Shown here: positions 53,853-64,000 of the stretch, piece by piece
Layout: each line of letters begins with the position of its first letter
Position numbering within the stretch: the first letter of the stretch is position 1
Origin: Caulobacteraceae bacterium
Lineage (GTDB): Bacteria > Pseudomonadota > Alphaproteobacteria > Caulobacterales > Caulobacteraceae
Reading direction: 5' to 3'
NCBI GenBank assembly: GCA_947475415.1
Contig: CANJLH010000004.1
Span: 1-64,000 of the forward strand
Length of the DNA: 64,000 nucleotides
Made by a program: the position numbers and the translations under genes
Notes under the pieces: model-generated
Told to the model about the DNA's origin: nothing
Database searches by the model: none
What the model saw: the letters and a program-made list of their open reading frames with translations, nothing else

Positions 53853-54922
53853 GCGCCGGCCGCCGGAGCAAACACCCGCCAGGCCGCCACGATGGCCACG
53901 GCCACCAGCGACATCGGCAGAAACACCTTCCAGCCCAACCGCATCAGCTGGTCGTAGCGGTAGCGGGGCACGATCGCCTTGGCCATGGCGAAAAGGAAGA
54001 AGAAGATCATCGACTTGATGAAGAAACACACGAAACCAAAGAGGCTGGCCGCGAAGGGGCTCCAGTCAGCCAGGAACGGTGTCGGGAACCCCGGCTGCCA
54101 GCCCCCGAAGAACAGCAGCGAAATCATCGCGCACATCAGCACGATATTGGCCAGTTCGCCGATCATGAAAAGCAGGAACGGCGTCGAAGAATATTCCACC
54201 TGATAGCCGGCCACCAGCTCGGACTCCGCTTCCGGCAAGTCGAAGGGTGGACGGTTGGTCTCGGCCAGGGAGGAGATGAAGAAGACAACCATCATCGGGA
54301 TCATCACCAGCGCCATCGGCAGGTTCTTCAGCCCACCGCCCAGCACGTTCCAGTTCCAGAACCAGCCGGCCTGTTTCTCCACGATGGTCTGCAGGTTGAG
54401 CGTGCCGGCCAGCAGCACCACCGTGATGATCACAAAACCGATGGAGACCTCGTAACTCACCATTTGCGCCGCCGAGCGCAGGCTGCCGAGGAATGGGTAT
54501 TTCGAGTTGGATGCCCAGCCGCCCATGATGATCCCATAGACGCCCAGGGACGAGATCGCGAATATGTAGAGAATTCCAACGTTTATGTTCGACAGCACCC
54601 AACCAGGCGCAAACGGGATCACCGCCCAGGCCACGAACGCCAGGCCGAAGGTGAGCACCGGCGCCAACAGAAACACGAACTTGTCCGCTCCGTCGGGGAT
54701 CACCAGTTCCTTAAGTACGAATTTCAACAGGTCGGCGAAGGCCTGCAGCCAGCCGAACGGCCCCACCACATTGGGGCCTTTGCGCATCTGGACGCCCGCC
54801 CAGATCTTGCGGTCGGCGACGATCAGCACCGCCAGCAACAGAAGCAGCGGCACTAGGATCAACAGGATCTGACCGAGCGTGATCAGCGTCCACCCGCCCG
54901 GGGTCGCCCAGAAATCCACCAT
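53849..54922 (-). CDS. nuoH: NADH-quinone oxidoreductase subunit H
   Basis: A 357-residue eight-helix subunit forming most of the quinone chamber. The start at ATG 54922 ([10 protein letters not shown]) is preferred over the open-frame start at 54973, which overlaps the nuoG end. The hallmark [24 protein letters not shown] is present in the first cytoplasmic loop, and [11 protein letters not shown] near the N-terminus. 5 bases separate it from nuoG. Confidence 0.95.
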   Translation of the reverse strand: MVDFWATPGGWTLITLGQILLILVPLLLLLAVLIVADRKIWAGVQMRKGPNVVGPFGWLQAFADLLKFVLKELVIPDGADKFVFLLAPVLTFGLAFVAWAVIPFAPGWVLSNINVGILYIFAISSLGVYGIIMGGWASNSKYPFLGSLRSAAQMVSYEVSIGFVIITVVLLAGTLNLQTIVEKQAGWFWNWNVLGGGLKNLPMALVMIPMMVVFFISSLAETNRPPFDLPEAESELVAGYQVEYSSTPFLLFMIGELANIVLMCAMISLLFFGGWQPGFPTPFLADWSPFAASLFGFVCFFIKSMIFFFLFAMAKAIVPRYRYDQLMRLGWKVFLPMSLVAVAIVAAWRVFAPAAGA

Positions 54923-54927
54923 GCCCC

Positions 54928-56973
54928 CTACTCCGCCGCGATCTTCGCCGCGCCGGACGCCAGCGCCTGGCACTCGGCCATGGTCACGCTGGCCCGGGCG
55001 ATCGGGTTGGTGAGGTAGAAGCTCTGCACGGCGCTGCGGAACGGCGCATCGGAAAGATCCCCCGCCGCCCCCAGTCTGGCGAAGTCGATATCCACCCTGC
55101 CCAAAGCTCCGGGCGCAAAGTCGATCTGACCAAAGGTTGGATGATCGGCGAAGAGCCGCGCGCGCAGAGCCTCAAGGCTGTCATAGGGCAACTGCGCGCC
55201 GACGCGCTCCGACAACGCCCTCAAGATCGACCAGTCCTCCCGCGCCTCGCCTTTGGGAAACACGACGCGCAGGCCCATCTGCACCCGGCCCTCAGTGTTG
55301 ACGTAGAGGCCGTTCTTCTCGGTATAGGCGGCGCCCGGCAGGATCACGTCGGCGTTGTGAGCGCCATTGTCGCCATGCGTGCCAAGATAGACCTTGAACG
55401 CCTTGCTTGCGGCCAGGTCGATCTCGTCGGCGCCAAGCAGGAAGAGCACATCCAGGCCGCCCGGCGCCGCCATCGCCTTGGCTGTCTTGCCGCCGTCACC
55501 CGGCGTGAAGCCCAGGTCCAGACCGCCGACCCGCGCCGCGGCGGAATGCAGCACATTCCAGGCCGCGCCGAAGGTCTTTGCGACGCCAGCGGCGGCTTTC
55601 AGAACCGCCGCGCCATCGTCACGGGTCAGCGCGCCCGCGCCGATGATGACCGCCGGGTTCTTGGCTTCCTTGAGCGCTTTGGCGAAATCACCCTTGGACT
55701 TGGCGAGCCCCGCCAGGGTCTGCGGCCCGGCGCCCAAATGATCATAGGCATAGGTCAGGTCGGCCGCCTCGCCGATCACGCCCACCCTCAACGCGCCGGA
55801 TAGCCAGCGCTTACGCAGACGCGCATTCAGCACCGGCGCTTCCAGGCGCGGATTGGTCCCTACCAGCAGAATGACGTCGGCGTCCTCGATCCCGGCGATG
55901 GTGGAGTTGAACAACCAGCTTTCCCTTGGGCCCCCACCCAGCGCCATGCCGTCCTGGCGGCAGTCAAGGTTTGCGCTGCCAAGCGCGCGGAACAGGTCCA
56001 GCGTCGCTTTCATGGACTCCGCGTCCTGCAGGTCGCCGGCGATTGCGCCGATGCGGTCCGCCGGGGCGGCCTTCAACCTGGCGGCGACCAGGTCCAGCGC
56101 CTCATCCCAGGAGGCTGCGCGAAGCTTGCCGGACTCACGCACATAGGGTCGGTCCAGCCGCTGGCGGGCGAGGCCGTCGATGGCGTAGCGGGTCTTGTCG
56201 CTGATCCACTCCTCGTTGACCTCATCATTGATCCGGGGCAGCACCCGCAGCACCGCCGGCCCGCGCGCATCCACCCGGATCGCGGAGCCCAGGGCGTCCA
56301 TCACATCGACGCTCTCGGTCTTGGTCAGTTCCCAGGGCCGGTAGTTGAACGCCCAGGGTTTGTGGGTCAGCGCGCCGACCGGGCACAAGTCGATGACATT
56401 GGCGGAAAGCTCGCTGGCCACCGCCTTGTCAAGATAGGTCGTGATTTCAACGTCTTCGCCGCGGGAGATGAGTCCGATTTCCGGCACGCCCGCCACCTCG
56501 GTGATGAATCGGACGCAGCGGGTGCACTGGATGCAGCGAGTCATCACCGTCTTGATCAGCGGACCCATGTTCTTTTCTTCGACGGCGCGCTTGTTCTCGC
56601 CATAGCGGCTGTCGTCGCGGCCATAGCCCATGGCCTGGTCCTGCAGATCGCACTCCCCGCCCTGGTCGCAGATCGGGCAATCCAGGGGATGGTTGATCAG
56701 CAGGAACTCCATCACCCCTTGGCGGGCCTTCACCACCATCGGGGTGTTGGTGAAGATCTCCATGTTCTCGGCCGCCGGCAGGGCGCAGGAGGCCTGGGGC
56801 TTGGGCGGACCCGGTTTCACCTCCACCAGGCACATGCGGCAGTTGCCGGCGATGGAAAGCCGCTCATGATAGCAGAAACGCGGGATCTCTTCCCCCGCAA
56901 GTTCAGCCACTTGCAGGACATTCATGCCCGGCTCGAACTCGACCTCGACCCCGTTGACCTTGGCTTTCGGCAT
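54928..56973 (-). CDS. nuoG: NADH-quinone oxidoreductase subunit G
   Basis: A 681-residue peripheral-arm subunit from ATG 56973; the open frame to 57150 gives a non-family N-terminus. Residues 1-80 hold a 2Fe-2S ferredoxin domain ([18 protein letters not shown]); then come a His/Cys-bound cluster ([17 protein letters not shown]), a pair of 4Fe-4S motifs ([10 protein letters not shown]) and a molybdopterin-oxidoreductase-like domain without molybdopterin ligands. It is 4 bases after nuoF. Confidence 0.95.
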   Translation of the reverse strand: MPKAKVNGVEVEFEPGMNVLQVAELAGEEIPRFCYHERLSIAGNCRMCLVEVKPGPPKPQASCALPAAENMEIFTNTPMVVKARQGVMEFLLINHPLDCPICDQGGECDLQDQAMGYGRDDSRYGENKRAVEEKNMGPLIKTVMTRCIQCTRCVRFITEVAGVPEIGLISRGEDVEITTYLDKAVASELSANVIDLCPVGALTHKPWAFNYRPWELTKTESVDVMDALGSAIRVDARGPAVLRVLPRINDEVNEEWISDKTRYAIDGLARQRLDRPYVRESGKLRAASWDEALDLVAARLKAAPADRIGAIAGDLQDAESMKATLDLFRALGSANLDCRQDGMALGGGPRESWLFNSTIAGIEDADVILLVGTNPRLEAPVLNARLRKRWLSGALRVGVIGEAADLTYAYDHLGAGPQTLAGLAKSKGDFAKALKEAKNPAVIIGAGALTRDDGAAVLKAAAGVAKTFGAAWNVLHSAAARVGGLDLGFTPGDGGKTAKAMAAPGGLDVLFLLGADEIDLAASKAFKVYLGTHGDNGAHNADVILPGAAYTEKNGLYVNTEGRVQMGLRVVFPKGEAREDWSILRALSERVGAQLPYDSLEALRARLFADHPTFGQIDFAPGALGRVDIDFARLGAAGDLSDAPFRSAVQSFYLTNPIARASVTMAECQALASGAAKIAAE

Positions 56974-56977
56974 CGGG

Positions 56978-58294
56978 TTACTCCGCCGCCACGAGGGTCG
57001 CGCCCATGACGTGGGGCCTGCGCACGCGATATTGGGTGATGCGGTCCTCCACTTCATGACGGAAATGTCGGAACAGCCCCTGGATCGGCCAGGCCGCCGC
57101 ATCGCCAAGGCCGCAGATAGTGTGGCCTTCAACCTGGCTGGCCACGTCAAGCAGCATATCGATCTCGGTCATCTCGGCTTCGCCGGTGACCATCCGCTCC
57201 ATCACCCGCCACATCCAGCCGGTGCCTTCACGGCAGGGTGTGCACTGTCCGCAACTCTCGTGTTTGTAGAAGTAGCTGAGCCTGGCGATGGCGCGCACCA
57301 GGTCGGCGTCCTTGTCCATGACGATCACCGCCGCGGTGCCCAGGCCCGAACGCATGTCCTTCAGGGAATCAAAGTCCATCAGCGCGCTTTCGGCCATTTC
57401 CGCCGTAATCATCGGGGTAGAGGACCCGCCGGGGATAATCGCCTTTAGGTTCCCCCAGCCGCCGCGCACACCGCCGCAATGGTCGTCCAGCAGTTGGCGG
57501 AGCGGGATCGACATCACCTCCTCCACCACGCAAGGGCGCACCACATGGCCGGAGATGGCCATCAGCTTGGTGCCGGTGTTGTTGGGCCGCCCGAAGCTGG
57601 CGAACCAGTCCGCGCCCCGGCGCAGGATCGCGCCCACCGTGGAGATGGTCTCCACATTGTTGATGGTGGTCGGGCAGCCATAAATGCCGGCCCCGGCCGG
57701 GAACGGCGGTTTAAGACGCGGCTGACCCTTCTTGCCCTCAAGGCTTTCCATCAGCGCGGTCTCGTCGCCGCAGATGTAGGCGCCGCCGCCGTGGGTGACA
57801 TGCAGGTCGAATGGCCAGCCGAAGATGTTGTCCTTGCCGATCAGCTTGGCCGCGTAGGCCTGGGCGATGGCCGCCTCCAGCCGCTCGCGCTCATGCACAT
57901 ATTCGCCGCGGATGTAGATGTAGCAGGTGTGCGCCCGGATCGCGTAACTGGCGATAAGGCAGCCCTCGATCAACAGGTGCGGATCGCTGCGCAGGATCTC
58001 ACGGTCCTTGCAGGTGCCGGGCTCGGACTCATCGGCGTTCACCACCAGATAGTGCGGCCGCTCGCTCTCCTGCTTGGGCATGAAGGTCCATTTCAACCCC
58101 GCGCCGAAACCCGCCCCGCCCCGGCCGCGCAGGCCGGAATTCTTCACCTGGTCGCAGATCCATTCCGGGGTCTGCTTCAGCATCAGGTTGACGCCATTCC
58201 AGGCGCCGCGCTGCTTCGCCCCCTCCAGGCCCCAGTCGTGGAGGCCATAGAGGTTGGTGAAGATGCGGTCCTTGTCTTCCAGGATACCGACCAA
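56978..58294 (-). CDS. nuoF: NADH-quinone oxidoreductase subunit F (NADH- and FMN-binding), TTG start
   Basis: A 438-residue subunit that binds NADH, FMN and cluster N3. The start is TTG at 58294, giving the family-typical opening [23 protein letters not shown] lies 7 bases upstream and no ATG fits. FMN and NADH motifs: [13 protein letters not shown] and the [13 protein letters not shown] region; cluster ligands in [10 protein letters not shown]. Open frame extends to 58447 but is not family-like. Confidence 0.93.
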   Translation of the reverse strand: MVGILEDKDRIFTNLYGLHDWGLEGAKQRGAWNGVNLMLKQTPEWICDQVKNSGLRGRGGAGFGAGLKWTFMPKQESERPHYLVVNADESEPGTCKDREILRSDPHLLIEGCLIASYAIRAHTCYIYIRGEYVHERERLEAAIAQAYAAKLIGKDNIFGWPFDLHVTHGGGAYICGDETALMESLEGKKGQPRLKPPFPAGAGIYGCPTTINNVETISTVGAILRRGADWFASFGRPNNTGTKLMAISGHVVRPCVVEEVMSIPLRQLLDDHCGGVRGGWGNLKAIIPGGSSTPMITAEMAESALMDFDSLKDMRSGLGTAAVIVMDKDADLVRAIARLSYFYKHESCGQCTPCREGTGWMWRVMERMVTGEAEMTEIDMLLDVASQVEGHTICGLGDAAAWPIQGLFRHFRHEVEDRITQYRVRRPHVMGATLVAAE

Positions 58295-58296
58295 CC

Positions 58297-58509
58297 TTAA
58301 GCCCCCTCGTCCCTGCGCCGCAGGGCGGCGACAAACCAGATCTGCGCCCCGAAACCGACCAGGATCGCGGCGCCGAACACCCATTGCAGCCAGTCGATCC
58401 CAAACATGAACCAGCCTACCGCCGCGCCGATGGCGATCAGCATGCACAGGCTGTCCACCATCAGCATGGTGATCAGTCGGCGCTTGGCCAGTTCGGTGTC
58501 CGAACTCAT
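58297..58509 (-). CDS. Small two-helix membrane protein between nuoE and nuoF
   Basis: A 70-residue protein with two hydrophobic segments (residues about 14-34 and 40-62) and a basic, polar C-terminus (RRRDEGA). Its ATG overlaps the nuoE stop as ATGA and its stop is 2 bases before the nuoF TTG. No family is recognised. Similar short membrane ORFs are seen at this place in some alphaproteobacterial nuo operons as I recall, but I cannot confirm it. It may be a complex I accessory protein. Confidence 0.7.
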   Translation of the reverse strand: MSSDTELAKRRLITMLMVDSLCMLIAIGAAVGWFMFGIDWLQWVFGAAILVGFGAQIWFVAALRRRDEGA

Positions 58510-59186
58510 GCCGCCGGCGCCTTGGCCGCGCCCTTAACAGGCGTGTTCGGAAGTTTTTTCAGAGGTTTGGCGGCCGAGCCGTCGAACAGCGCCTTGTCCG
58601 ACAGCGTCGTGGGGCCACCCTCCGGCGCCGAAGCCTGGCGGCCGATCGCCGATCCCGGCGCCGGGCCCTTGCCGGCCCCAAACGCGTCGATCAGCTTGTC
58701 CAGCGCCTCAACCGTCAAGTCCTCATGGTAATAGTCGTTGATCGCGGCCATCGGGGCGTTGGAGCAGGCGCCCAGGCACTCCACTTCCTGCCAGTAGAAC
58801 TTGCCGTCCTTGGAGCGGTGATCCCTGGGGCCGATCTTCTTTTCGCAAAGCGCCATCAGCTCGCCGGCGCCACGCAGGGCGCACGGCGTAGTGCCGCAAA
58901 CCTGGATCAGGGCGTGGGTCCCCACCGGGGCCAGCATGAACATGGTGTAGAAGGTCGCCACCTCATAGACGCGGATCTGCGCCATTCCGAGCATTTCGGC
59001 CACCGCACGGATCGCCGGCTCGCAGACCCAGCCCTCCTGCTTCTGGACCAGCCAAAGCAATGGGATAACCGCCGATTGCTGGCGGCCGGCCGGGAAGCGG
59101 GACATCCACCACTCAGCTTTCTTCAGATTCTCCTTGGAGAAGGCGAAGCTGGCGGGCTGCTCAGGGCTAAGTCGGCGGACGCTCAA
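58506..59186 (-). CDS. nuoE: NADH-quinone oxidoreductase subunit E, TTG start, extended C-terminus
   Basis: A 226-residue thioredoxin-fold subunit with a 2Fe-2S cluster (N1a): ligands in [12 protein letters not shown] and [13 protein letters not shown] start at 59186, giving [21 protein letters not shown] is 4 bases upstream. The C-terminal about 50 residues after [14 protein letters not shown] are Ala/Pro/Lys-rich and probably disordered, longer than in E. coli NuoE. 7 bases after the NTF2-like gene. Confidence 0.92.
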   Translation of the reverse strand: MSVRRLSPEQPASFAFSKENLKKAEWWMSRFPAGRQQSAVIPLLWLVQKQEGWVCEPAIRAVAEMLGMAQIRVYEVATFYTMFMLAPVGTHALIQVCGTTPCALRGAGELMALCEKKIGPRDHRSKDGKFYWQEVECLGACSNAPMAAINDYYHEDLTVEALDKLIDAFGAGKGPAPGSAIGRQASAPEGGPTTLSDKALFDGSAAKPLKKLPNTPVKGAAKAPAA

Positions 59187-59193
59187 CGGACCC

Positions 59194-59529
59194 TCACTTA
59201 ACGAAATCGACGCGGGCGATCTTGCCGCCGGCGAAGCCGTAGACGCAGCCGACCTCAAAGGTCTCGCCGCCAGGTGCGCGGGAGACCCGCTCGTGATCGA
59301 TCACCGTGTTCCCCAGCACGATCCGGTTGACCAGTTCGGCGTGGTTCTGCGGGAACTCCGCGAAGGTCTTGGCGTAGCGGGCGCGCAGTTCCGCCACCCC
59401 GCGGTTCGCCACCGCCCCATTCAGGTCGGCTACGATCACGTCGTCGGCGAAATAGCGGCAATAGGCGTCCAGGTCCTGGGCGTTATAGGCGTCGAGCTGG
59501 CCCTGGGTGATCGTCGCGATATCGTTCAT
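59194..59529 (-). CDS. NTF2-like protein embedded between nuoD and nuoE
   Basis: A 111-residue protein starting at ATG 59529, which overlaps the nuoD stop as ATGA. It has the SnoaL/NTF2 pattern: N-terminal helix [31 protein letters not shown], and a [24 protein letters not shown]-terminal beta sheet. The family includes ketosteroid isomerase-like and unknown small proteins. There is no standard complex I subunit of this type. The coupling suggests co-regulation; function unknown. Confidence 0.85.
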   Translation of the reverse strand: MNDIATITQGQLDAYNAQDLDAYCRYFADDVIVADLNGAVANRGVAELRARYAKTFAEFPQNHAELVNRIVLGNTVIDHERVSRAPGGETFEVGCVYGFAGGKIARVDFVK

Positions 59530-60737
59530 CGGTCGATCTCCCCGAACACGATGTCCAGGGAGCCCAGGATCGCGGAGACGTCCGCCAGCATGTGACCGCG
59601 GTTCATCCAGTCCATGGCCATAAGGTGCGGGAACCCCGGCGCGCGGATCTTGCATCGGTAGGGCGTATTGGTGCCGTCCGACACCAGATAGACCCCGAAC
59701 TCGCCCTTGGGCGCTTCGACGCAGGCGTAGACTTCGCCGGGCGGGGTGCGATAGCCCTCGGTGAACAGTTTGAAGTGATGGATCAGGGCTTCCATTGACC
59801 GCTTCATCTCGCCCCTGCGCGGCGCCGCGATCTTGTGGTCGTCGCTGAGCACGAGGCCAGGGGTTTTCTGCAGGCGTTCGCAAGCCTGTTTCATGATCCG
59901 CGTCGACTGGCGCATCTCTTCCATGCGGCACAGGTAGCGATCATAGCAATCGCCGTGGACGCCCAGCGGGATGTCAAATTCAAAATCGTCATAACCCTCG
60001 TAGGGCTGGTTGCGGCGCAAGTCCCAGGCCACGTTCGAGCCCCGCAGCATCACGCCGGAAAAGCCCCACTTGTAGGCCTCCTCCGCCGTCACCTTGCCGA
60101 TGTCCACATTGCGCTGCTTGAAGATGCGGTTGCCGGTGATCAGCTTGTCGATATCACCCAGCACCTTGGGAAAGTTGTCGCACCAATCCGAAATATCGCG
60201 CACCAGCGCCTCGGAGAGATCCTGGCGCACCCCGCCGACGCGGAAGTAGTTGGCGTGCAGCCGCGCCCCTGAGGCGCGCTCATAGAACACCATCAGCTTT
60301 TCGCGCTGCTCGAAGCCCCACAGCGGCGGCGTCAGCGCGCCTACGTCCATCGCCTGGGTGGTGACGTTCAGCAGATGGTTCAGGATCCGCCCCATCTCCG
60401 AATAGAGCACCCGGATCAGGCTGCCTCGGATAGGGACCTGGGCGCCCAGCAGCTTCTCGATGGCGAGCACATAGGCGTGCTCCTGGTTCATCGGCGCCAC
60501 ATAGTCCAGGCGGTCGAAATAGGGGATCGTCTGCTGATAGGGCCTGGCCTCGATCAGCTTCTCAGTGCCCCGATGCAACAGGCCGATGTGCGGATCGACC
60601 CGCTCCACCAGCTCGCCGTCCAGTTCCAGCACCAGCCGCAACACCCCGTGCGCCGCTGGATGCTGGGGTCCGAAATTGATGTTGAACTTGCGGACCGGAG
60701 TCTCGGAGGTCAGCGATACTTCGCCGTCGGCGCTCAT
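59526..60737 (-). CDS. nuoD: NADH-quinone oxidoreductase subunit D
   Basis: A 403-residue subunit at the quinone-binding interface. It begins with [19 protein letters not shown], the characteristic His motif at the quinone headgroup pocket, and has [13 protein letters not shown] and CRMEEMRQS downstream. The ATG overlaps the nuoC stop by 4 bases. Confidence 0.96.
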   Translation of the reverse strand: MSADGEVSLTSETPVRKFNINFGPQHPAAHGVLRLVLELDGELVERVDPHIGLLHRGTEKLIEARPYQQTIPYFDRLDYVAPMNQEHAYVLAIEKLLGAQVPIRGSLIRVLYSEMGRILNHLLNVTTQAMDVGALTPPLWGFEQREKLMVFYERASGARLHANYFRVGGVRQDLSEALVRDISDWCDNFPKVLGDIDKLITGNRIFKQRNVDIGKVTAEEAYKWGFSGVMLRGSNVAWDLRRNQPYEGYDDFEFDIPLGVHGDCYDRYLCRMEEMRQSTRIMKQACERLQKTPGLVLSDDHKIAAPRRGEMKRSMEALIHHFKLFTEGYRTPPGEVYACVEAPKGEFGVYLVSDGTNTPYRCKIRAPGFPHLMAMDWMNRGHMLADVSAILGSLDIVFGEIDR

Positions 60738-61357
60738 TTCGCCCCCTCGCTCTTCTCGTCGCCCGGCAGGGGCACGCGCTCAGCGCCTTCCCAGGGCGAA
60801 AGGAAGTCCCAGCTGCGCCACTCCACCGCCTTCACCGGCTCATAGACCACCCGCTTAAGCTCATCGTCGTAGCGCAGCTCGACGTAGCCGGTCATCGGGA
60901 AGTCCTTGCGCAGGGGATGGCCGTGGAACCCATAGTCAGTGAGGATCCGGCGCAGGTCGGGATGGCCGTCGAAGAAGATCCCGTACATGTCGAACGCCTC
61001 GCGCTCGTACCAGTCGGCGCAGGGGTGCACGCCGGTGACCGTGGGCACGGGGGTGTCTTCGTCAGTCTCGATCTTCACCCGCGCGCGCAGGTTCTTGGCG
61101 TGGCTAAGCAGATGATAGACCACCTCGAAGCGCCTCGCCCGATCCGGATAGTCGACCCCGGCGATGTCGATCAACTGGTGCAGCCGCAGTTCCGGGCTGT
61201 CCCTCAGATAGGTCAGCGCCTCGACGATCCTTCCAGCGGACGACATCAGGGAAAGTTCGCCGAACGCCACCGAGCAGCCGCTCAGCGCGCCGGCGGACCC
61301 GGCCACGATCTTCTCGCCCAGGGTGGCGAGGTCGTCGGAGGCGACCGGCCAGCTCAT
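60734..61357 (-). CDS. nuoC: NADH-quinone oxidoreductase subunit C
   Basis: A 207-residue 30-kDa-type subunit. Conserved [19 protein letters not shown] and [18 protein letters not shown] motifs mark the family. The open frame's first ATG overlaps the nuoB stop as ATGA; an internal ATG 37 codons later ([11 protein letters not shown]) is a less likely start. The C-terminal basic tail is typical. Confidence 0.93.
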   Translation of the reverse strand: MSWPVASDDLATLGEKIVAGSAGALSGCSVAFGELSLMSSAGRIVEALTYLRDSPELRLHQLIDIAGVDYPDRARRFEVVYHLLSHAKNLRARVKIETDEDTPVPTVTGVHPCADWYEREAFDMYGIFFDGHPDLRRILTDYGFHGHPLRKDFPMTGYVELRYDDELKRVVYEPVKAVEWRSWDFLSPWEGAERVPLPGDEKSEGAK

Positions 61358-61932
61358 CGCTCAATCGTCCCCGTGCGGCGGATCTTTTTCTGCAGTTGCA
61401 GCACCCCGTAGACCAGCGCCTCGGCGGTGGGCGGGCAACCCGGCACATAGACGTCCACCGGCACGATCCGGTCACAGCCGCGCACCACCGAATAGCTGAA
61501 ATAATAATACCCGCCGCCGTTGGCGCACGAGCCCATGGAGATCACATAACGCGGCTCCGGCATCTGGTCGTAGACCTTGCGCAGGGCCGGAGCCATCTTG
61601 TTGCAAAGGGTGCCGGCCACGATCATCACGTCGGACTGGCGCGGGCTGGCCCGGGGCGCGAAGCCGTAGCGCTCCAGGTCGTAGCGCGGCATCGAAGCCT
61701 GCATCATCTCCACCGCGCAGCAGGCGAGCCCGAAAGTCATCCACATCAGCGAGCCGGTGCGCGCCCAGGTGATGACGTCATCCAGCGCCGCCGTCACGAA
61801 CCCCTTGTCCGAGAGTTCCGCCGACACCCCGTCGAAGAACGGATCGTGCAGGCGCGGATTATAGCCTTCCACCGCCGACCTGGCTCCAGAGAGCGCCGGA
61901 ATCTGACCGCCCGCGGGCGTGATCACTCCCAT
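61354..61932 (-). CDS. nuoB: NADH-quinone oxidoreductase subunit B
   Basis: A 192-residue subunit carrying the terminal 4Fe-4S cluster N2. Ligands are in [21 protein letters not shown] and [11 protein letters not shown]. Start at ATG 61932 overlaps the nuoA end by 10 bases; the open frame reaches 61953. The N-terminus ([16 protein letters not shown]) is longer than in E. coli. Confidence 0.95.
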   Translation of the reverse strand: MGVITPAGGQIPALSGARSAVEGYNPRLHDPFFDGVSAELSDKGFVTAALDDVITWARTGSLMWMTFGLACCAVEMMQASMPRYDLERYGFAPRASPRQSDVMIVAGTLCNKMAPALRKVYDQMPEPRYVISMGSCANGGGYYYFSYSVVRGCDRIVPVDVYVPGCPPTAEALVYGVLQLQKKIRRTGTIER

Positions 61933-62300
61933 TCCAGGGCTCCCTTCTTCCACTCGTAGATGAAGCCCACGGTGAGCACGCCCAGGAAGCTCATCATCGA
62001 CCAGAAGGCGAACTGCGACGCCGCCTGCGGCAGCTTCATCAGGCTCACCGCCCAGGGGAACAGGAAGGCCACTTCCAGGTCGAAGATGATGAACAGGATC
62101 GAGACCAGATAGAAGCGTACGTCGAACTTCATCCGCGCATCGTCAAAGGCGTTGAAGCCGCATTCGTAAGTCGAGCTCTTCTCCGGGTCCGGCCGCGACG
62201 GCGCCAGCACGGCGGCGGCCACCACGAACAGCACCCCCAGACCCAGGGCGATGCCCAGGAAAATGACGATAGGCAGATACTCGAGGAGGAAAGCGTTCAT
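61923..62300 (-). CDS. nuoA: NADH-quinone oxidoreductase subunit A
   Basis: A 125-residue three-helix subunit and first gene of the nuo operon. The conserved loop [24 protein letters not shown] is present between helices 1 and 2, followed by [24 protein letters not shown] precedes the ATG. The promoter must lie in the 190-base region before tRNA-Asp, but no clear box could be assigned on the minus strand. Confidence 0.96.
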   Translation of the reverse strand: MNAFLLEYLPIVIFLGIALGLGVLFVVAAAVLAPSRPDPEKSSTYECGFNAFDDARMKFDVRFYLVSILFIIFDLEVAFLFPWAVSLMKLPQAASQFAFWSMMSFLGVLTVGFIYEWKKGALEWE

Positions 62301-62435
62301 AGATTCTCTCGGCGGAGTCGCGACCTTCTAGACCACCCGCGCGCGGGGTTCAAACAGCGGTTTGAGGGTTTTCTATTCCAGCCGTCGGGTCGCGCCGCGG
62401 CCGCCATTTCGACGCGGCGCGGCACACTGAATCAT

Positions 62436-62464
62436 TTGACAGGATGGGGGCTCGGACCTATCAG
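62436..62464 (+). promoter_or_regulatory. Near-consensus promoter of tRNA-Asp
   Basis: TTGACA (62436-62441) and TATCAG (62459-62464) are spaced by 17 bases on the plus strand, close to the sigma-70-type consensus. The mature tRNA begins 27 bases after the -10 box. Confidence 0.75.
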
Positions 62465-62491
62465 ACGCCCCTCGCGTTTTGCGGAAGCGAT

Positions 62492-62568
<77 letters not shown>

Positions 62569-62588
62569 CCGCCACCGGCGCTGAGCCC

Positions 62589-63440
62589 CTACAGCCTCTG
62601 CAGAAACTGAAACACCAGCCCGGCCGTCTGGCGCGGCGCGATGGTGGTGAACTTGCGATCCCCCAGAGGACTATGGGTGGGTTCCGCCACCTTGAATCCG
62701 CGGGCGCGCACGTCCGCCATTACGGCCTCAAGGTTCGGGACTTCAAAGGAAACTGTTGGCCGCAGGCCTGCCGCCGCGCCGGCCAATCCGCCGGTGGCGC
62801 CGGGCGTCAGGAGTTCGATCTCGGCATCGCCGATGCGGACCTTGTGGATATCCACTCCGAACGCCTGGCCTGCGAAGGTCCGCTCGGCGCCCATGAGGTC
62901 CGTCCAGCGACGGCTCACGGTCTCAAGGTCGTAGGTCACCACCGCCACATGATCCACGCGCAGCAGCGGCAGTTCGTGGGCGCCTGCGCCCGCGGTCCTC
63001 GATCCCGGCGGATGCTGTAGAATCACCACGTCGCAACCAAGTCCTGTCTGCGCTGGACGCAACCAACGGATCGGCTGGACCTCACCAGGCTGCAGGAGCG
63101 CCTGCTCGTCAAAGCCGCCGTCCGCGAACGCCGCCCGCGCCGGGGCGAGATCGTCGGCGTCGAAGCCCAGGAACGACATGCCGCCGCCTTCGCCGATCAG
63201 CCGCGCCATTCGGGCGTTGCCGGGATCGCCCATCCTGTCGGGCGCCAGGGAAAGGAATTCCACGGTCACGGCCGTCTCCGCCGGACCCACCTGGAAACAG
63301 GTGTTGAGCGCCCCCGATGCGCCCACGGGACCCGGCGGCGTGGCGACGATCCCCAGACGCGCCAGGGCCTCGCTGGCCGGCGCCAGGTCGGGGACAACGC
63401 GGACGATGTGATCAAGGCCGTTCAGTTTCAGCGGCGCCAT
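62589..63440 (-). CDS. VOC family protein, two glyoxalase domains
   Basis: A 283-residue protein with two vicinal-oxygen-chelate domains: N-terminal GLDHIVRVVPDLAPAS and C-terminal RVDHVAVVTYDLETVSRRW. Start at ATG 63440 (MAPLKLNGLDH); the open frame reaches 63554. Members include extradiol dioxygenases, glyoxalases and hydroxyphenylpyruvate-type enzymes; metal ligands beyond the DHI/DHV His are not certain here. It lies 4 bases after the dienelactone hydrolase gene. Confidence 0.82.
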   Translation of the reverse strand: MAPLKLNGLDHIVRVVPDLAPASEALARLGIVATPPGPVGASGALNTCFQVGPAETAVTVEFLSLAPDRMGDPGNARMARLIGEGGGMSFLGFDADDLAPARAAFADGGFDEQALLQPGEVQPIRWLRPAQTGLGCDVVILQHPPGSRTAGAGAHELPLLRVDHVAVVTYDLETVSRRWTDLMGAERTFAGQAFGVDIHKVRIGDAEIELLTPGATGGLAGAAAGLRPTVSFEVPNLEAVMADVRARGFKVAEPTHSPLGDRKFTTIAPRQTAGLVFQFLQRL

Positions 63441-63444
63441 CGGA

Positions 63445-64000
63445 TCAGACCAGGGCCTTCTTGTAGAGGGAGACCATCTCGCCGTAGGCGCGCTCGGCGC
63501 CGTCCTTGTTGTAGACAGCGCTGTCCGGCACGCACCATCCATGGTCGGCGTCATAGACCTCGACCTTGGCTTTCACCTTGGCTGCCGCCGCGGCCTTGGC
63601 GAGCGCGTCCTTCGCCTGCGGCTCCTTGGCGTCATCATTGCGGGCGACGCCGAAATAATAGGCCGCCTTTATCTTCGGCAGCAGCAGATGGGGGCTGTCC
63701 GGCTTGTCCGTCACCAGTCCGCCGCCATGGAATGAGCAGCCGGCCCCGATTCTGGCCGGCGCCGCAGCGGCGCTCTGCATCGTCATCGCGCCTCCCATGC
63801 AGTAGCCGACGACCCCCAGCTTGGCCTTCTTGTTCACCACCGCCTGACGATCCAGCCAGGCGATGAAGGCCAGGGCGTCCCGCGCCACCGCCTCCGGCGT
63901 CAGCGGCGTGCGCAACTCCATGAGCCGGGCGCGAACCGCCGGATCGGCGAAGTTGACCGGCCCATCGAAAGGCGGCGCTTTGCGCGTGCGGTAGAACTGG
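63445..64000 (-). CDS. Dienelactone hydrolase family protein, 5' truncated by the window edge
   Basis: The C-terminal about 185 residues of an alpha/beta hydrolase. The nucleophile is Cys in VGYCMGGAM, the Asp region is in NDDAKEPQ, and the His is in YDADHGW. Cys rather than Ser as nucleophile marks the dienelactone hydrolase type, which opens lactone rings in aromatic degradation. The frame remains open to 64000 (residues QFYRTRKAPPFDGP upstream of the internal Met), so the true start is outside. It precedes the VOC gene in transcription, 4 bases apart. Confidence 0.9.
   Translation of the reverse strand, partial: QFYRTRKAPPFDGPVNFADPAVRARLMELRTPLTPEAVARDALAFIAWLDRQAVVNKKAKLGVVGYCMGGAMTMQSAAAAPARIGAGCSFHGGGLVTDKPDSPHLLLPKIKAAYYFGVARNDDAKEPQAKDALAKAAAAAKVKAKVEVYDADHGWCVPDSAVYNKDGAERAYGEMVSLYKKALV

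Overview
The window is high-GC, tightly packed DNA from an alphaproteobacterium, most likely a Caulobacterales relative (Phenylobacterium/Caulobacter type). The inference rests on the complete nuoA-N operon running into birA, coaX, ribonuclease J, methylmalonyl-CoA epimerase, a DUF1467 gene, a short-type proS and lolCD, and on the CoaX, NuoF and ProS sequences. No phage, transposase or CRISPR array was seen. No intergenic stretch exceeds about 300 bases.

Layout. 1-204: the tail of a secreted surface protein, followed by a strong terminator. 266-5230 (minus): an assimilatory sulfur operon, cobA/cysG-DUF2849-cysI-DUF934-cysH-fpr, divergent from a LysR gene with an inverted repeat between them. 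6358-6892: an orphan Hpt gene and tRNA-Lys(CTT). 6947-12453 (minus): four exported proteins (an unknown, a DUF1587/1592/1588-type lipoprotein with one CxxCH, a Tat-exported DUF1552 protein and a three-repeat COG4315-like protein). This block looks lower in GC than its surroundings and is the least understood part of the window.

12625-39850 is an accessory catabolic region. It holds NTF2-like/SDR pairs, an aldehyde dehydrogenase, a two-subunit molybdenum hydroxylase, a GT87 membrane protein and an enoyl-CoA hydratase. It also holds a six-gene acyl-CoA operon (three acyl-CoA dehydrogenases, thiolase, flavin reductase, a spermidine-synthase-like protein), carbonic anhydrase, an MFS transporter, a NUDT19-like Nudix protein and a double-hotdog dehydratase with a further acyl-CoA dehydrogenase. 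A DUF2889 gene faces a TetR gene, followed by two paralogous alpha/beta hydrolases (the second fused to a flavin reductase domain), an aldo/keto reductase and a luciferase-like oxidoreductase. Together these suggest CoA-dependent breakdown of branched or cyclic substrates such as terpenoids or steroids; the actual substrate cannot be read from the sequence.

39894-62300 (minus) is a near-continuous housekeeping run of 25 genes: nuoABCDEFGHIJKLMN, birA, coaX, rnj, mce, DUF1467, proS, lolC, lolD. Many adjacent genes share ATGA or GTGA stop/start overlaps. Three small non-canonical genes sit inside nuo: an NTF2-like protein between nuoD and nuoE, a two-helix membrane protein between nuoE and nuoF, and a small lipoprotein between nuoH and nuoI. 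The window closes with tRNA-Asp(GTC) behind a near-consensus promoter, a VOC protein and a truncated dienelactone hydrolase.
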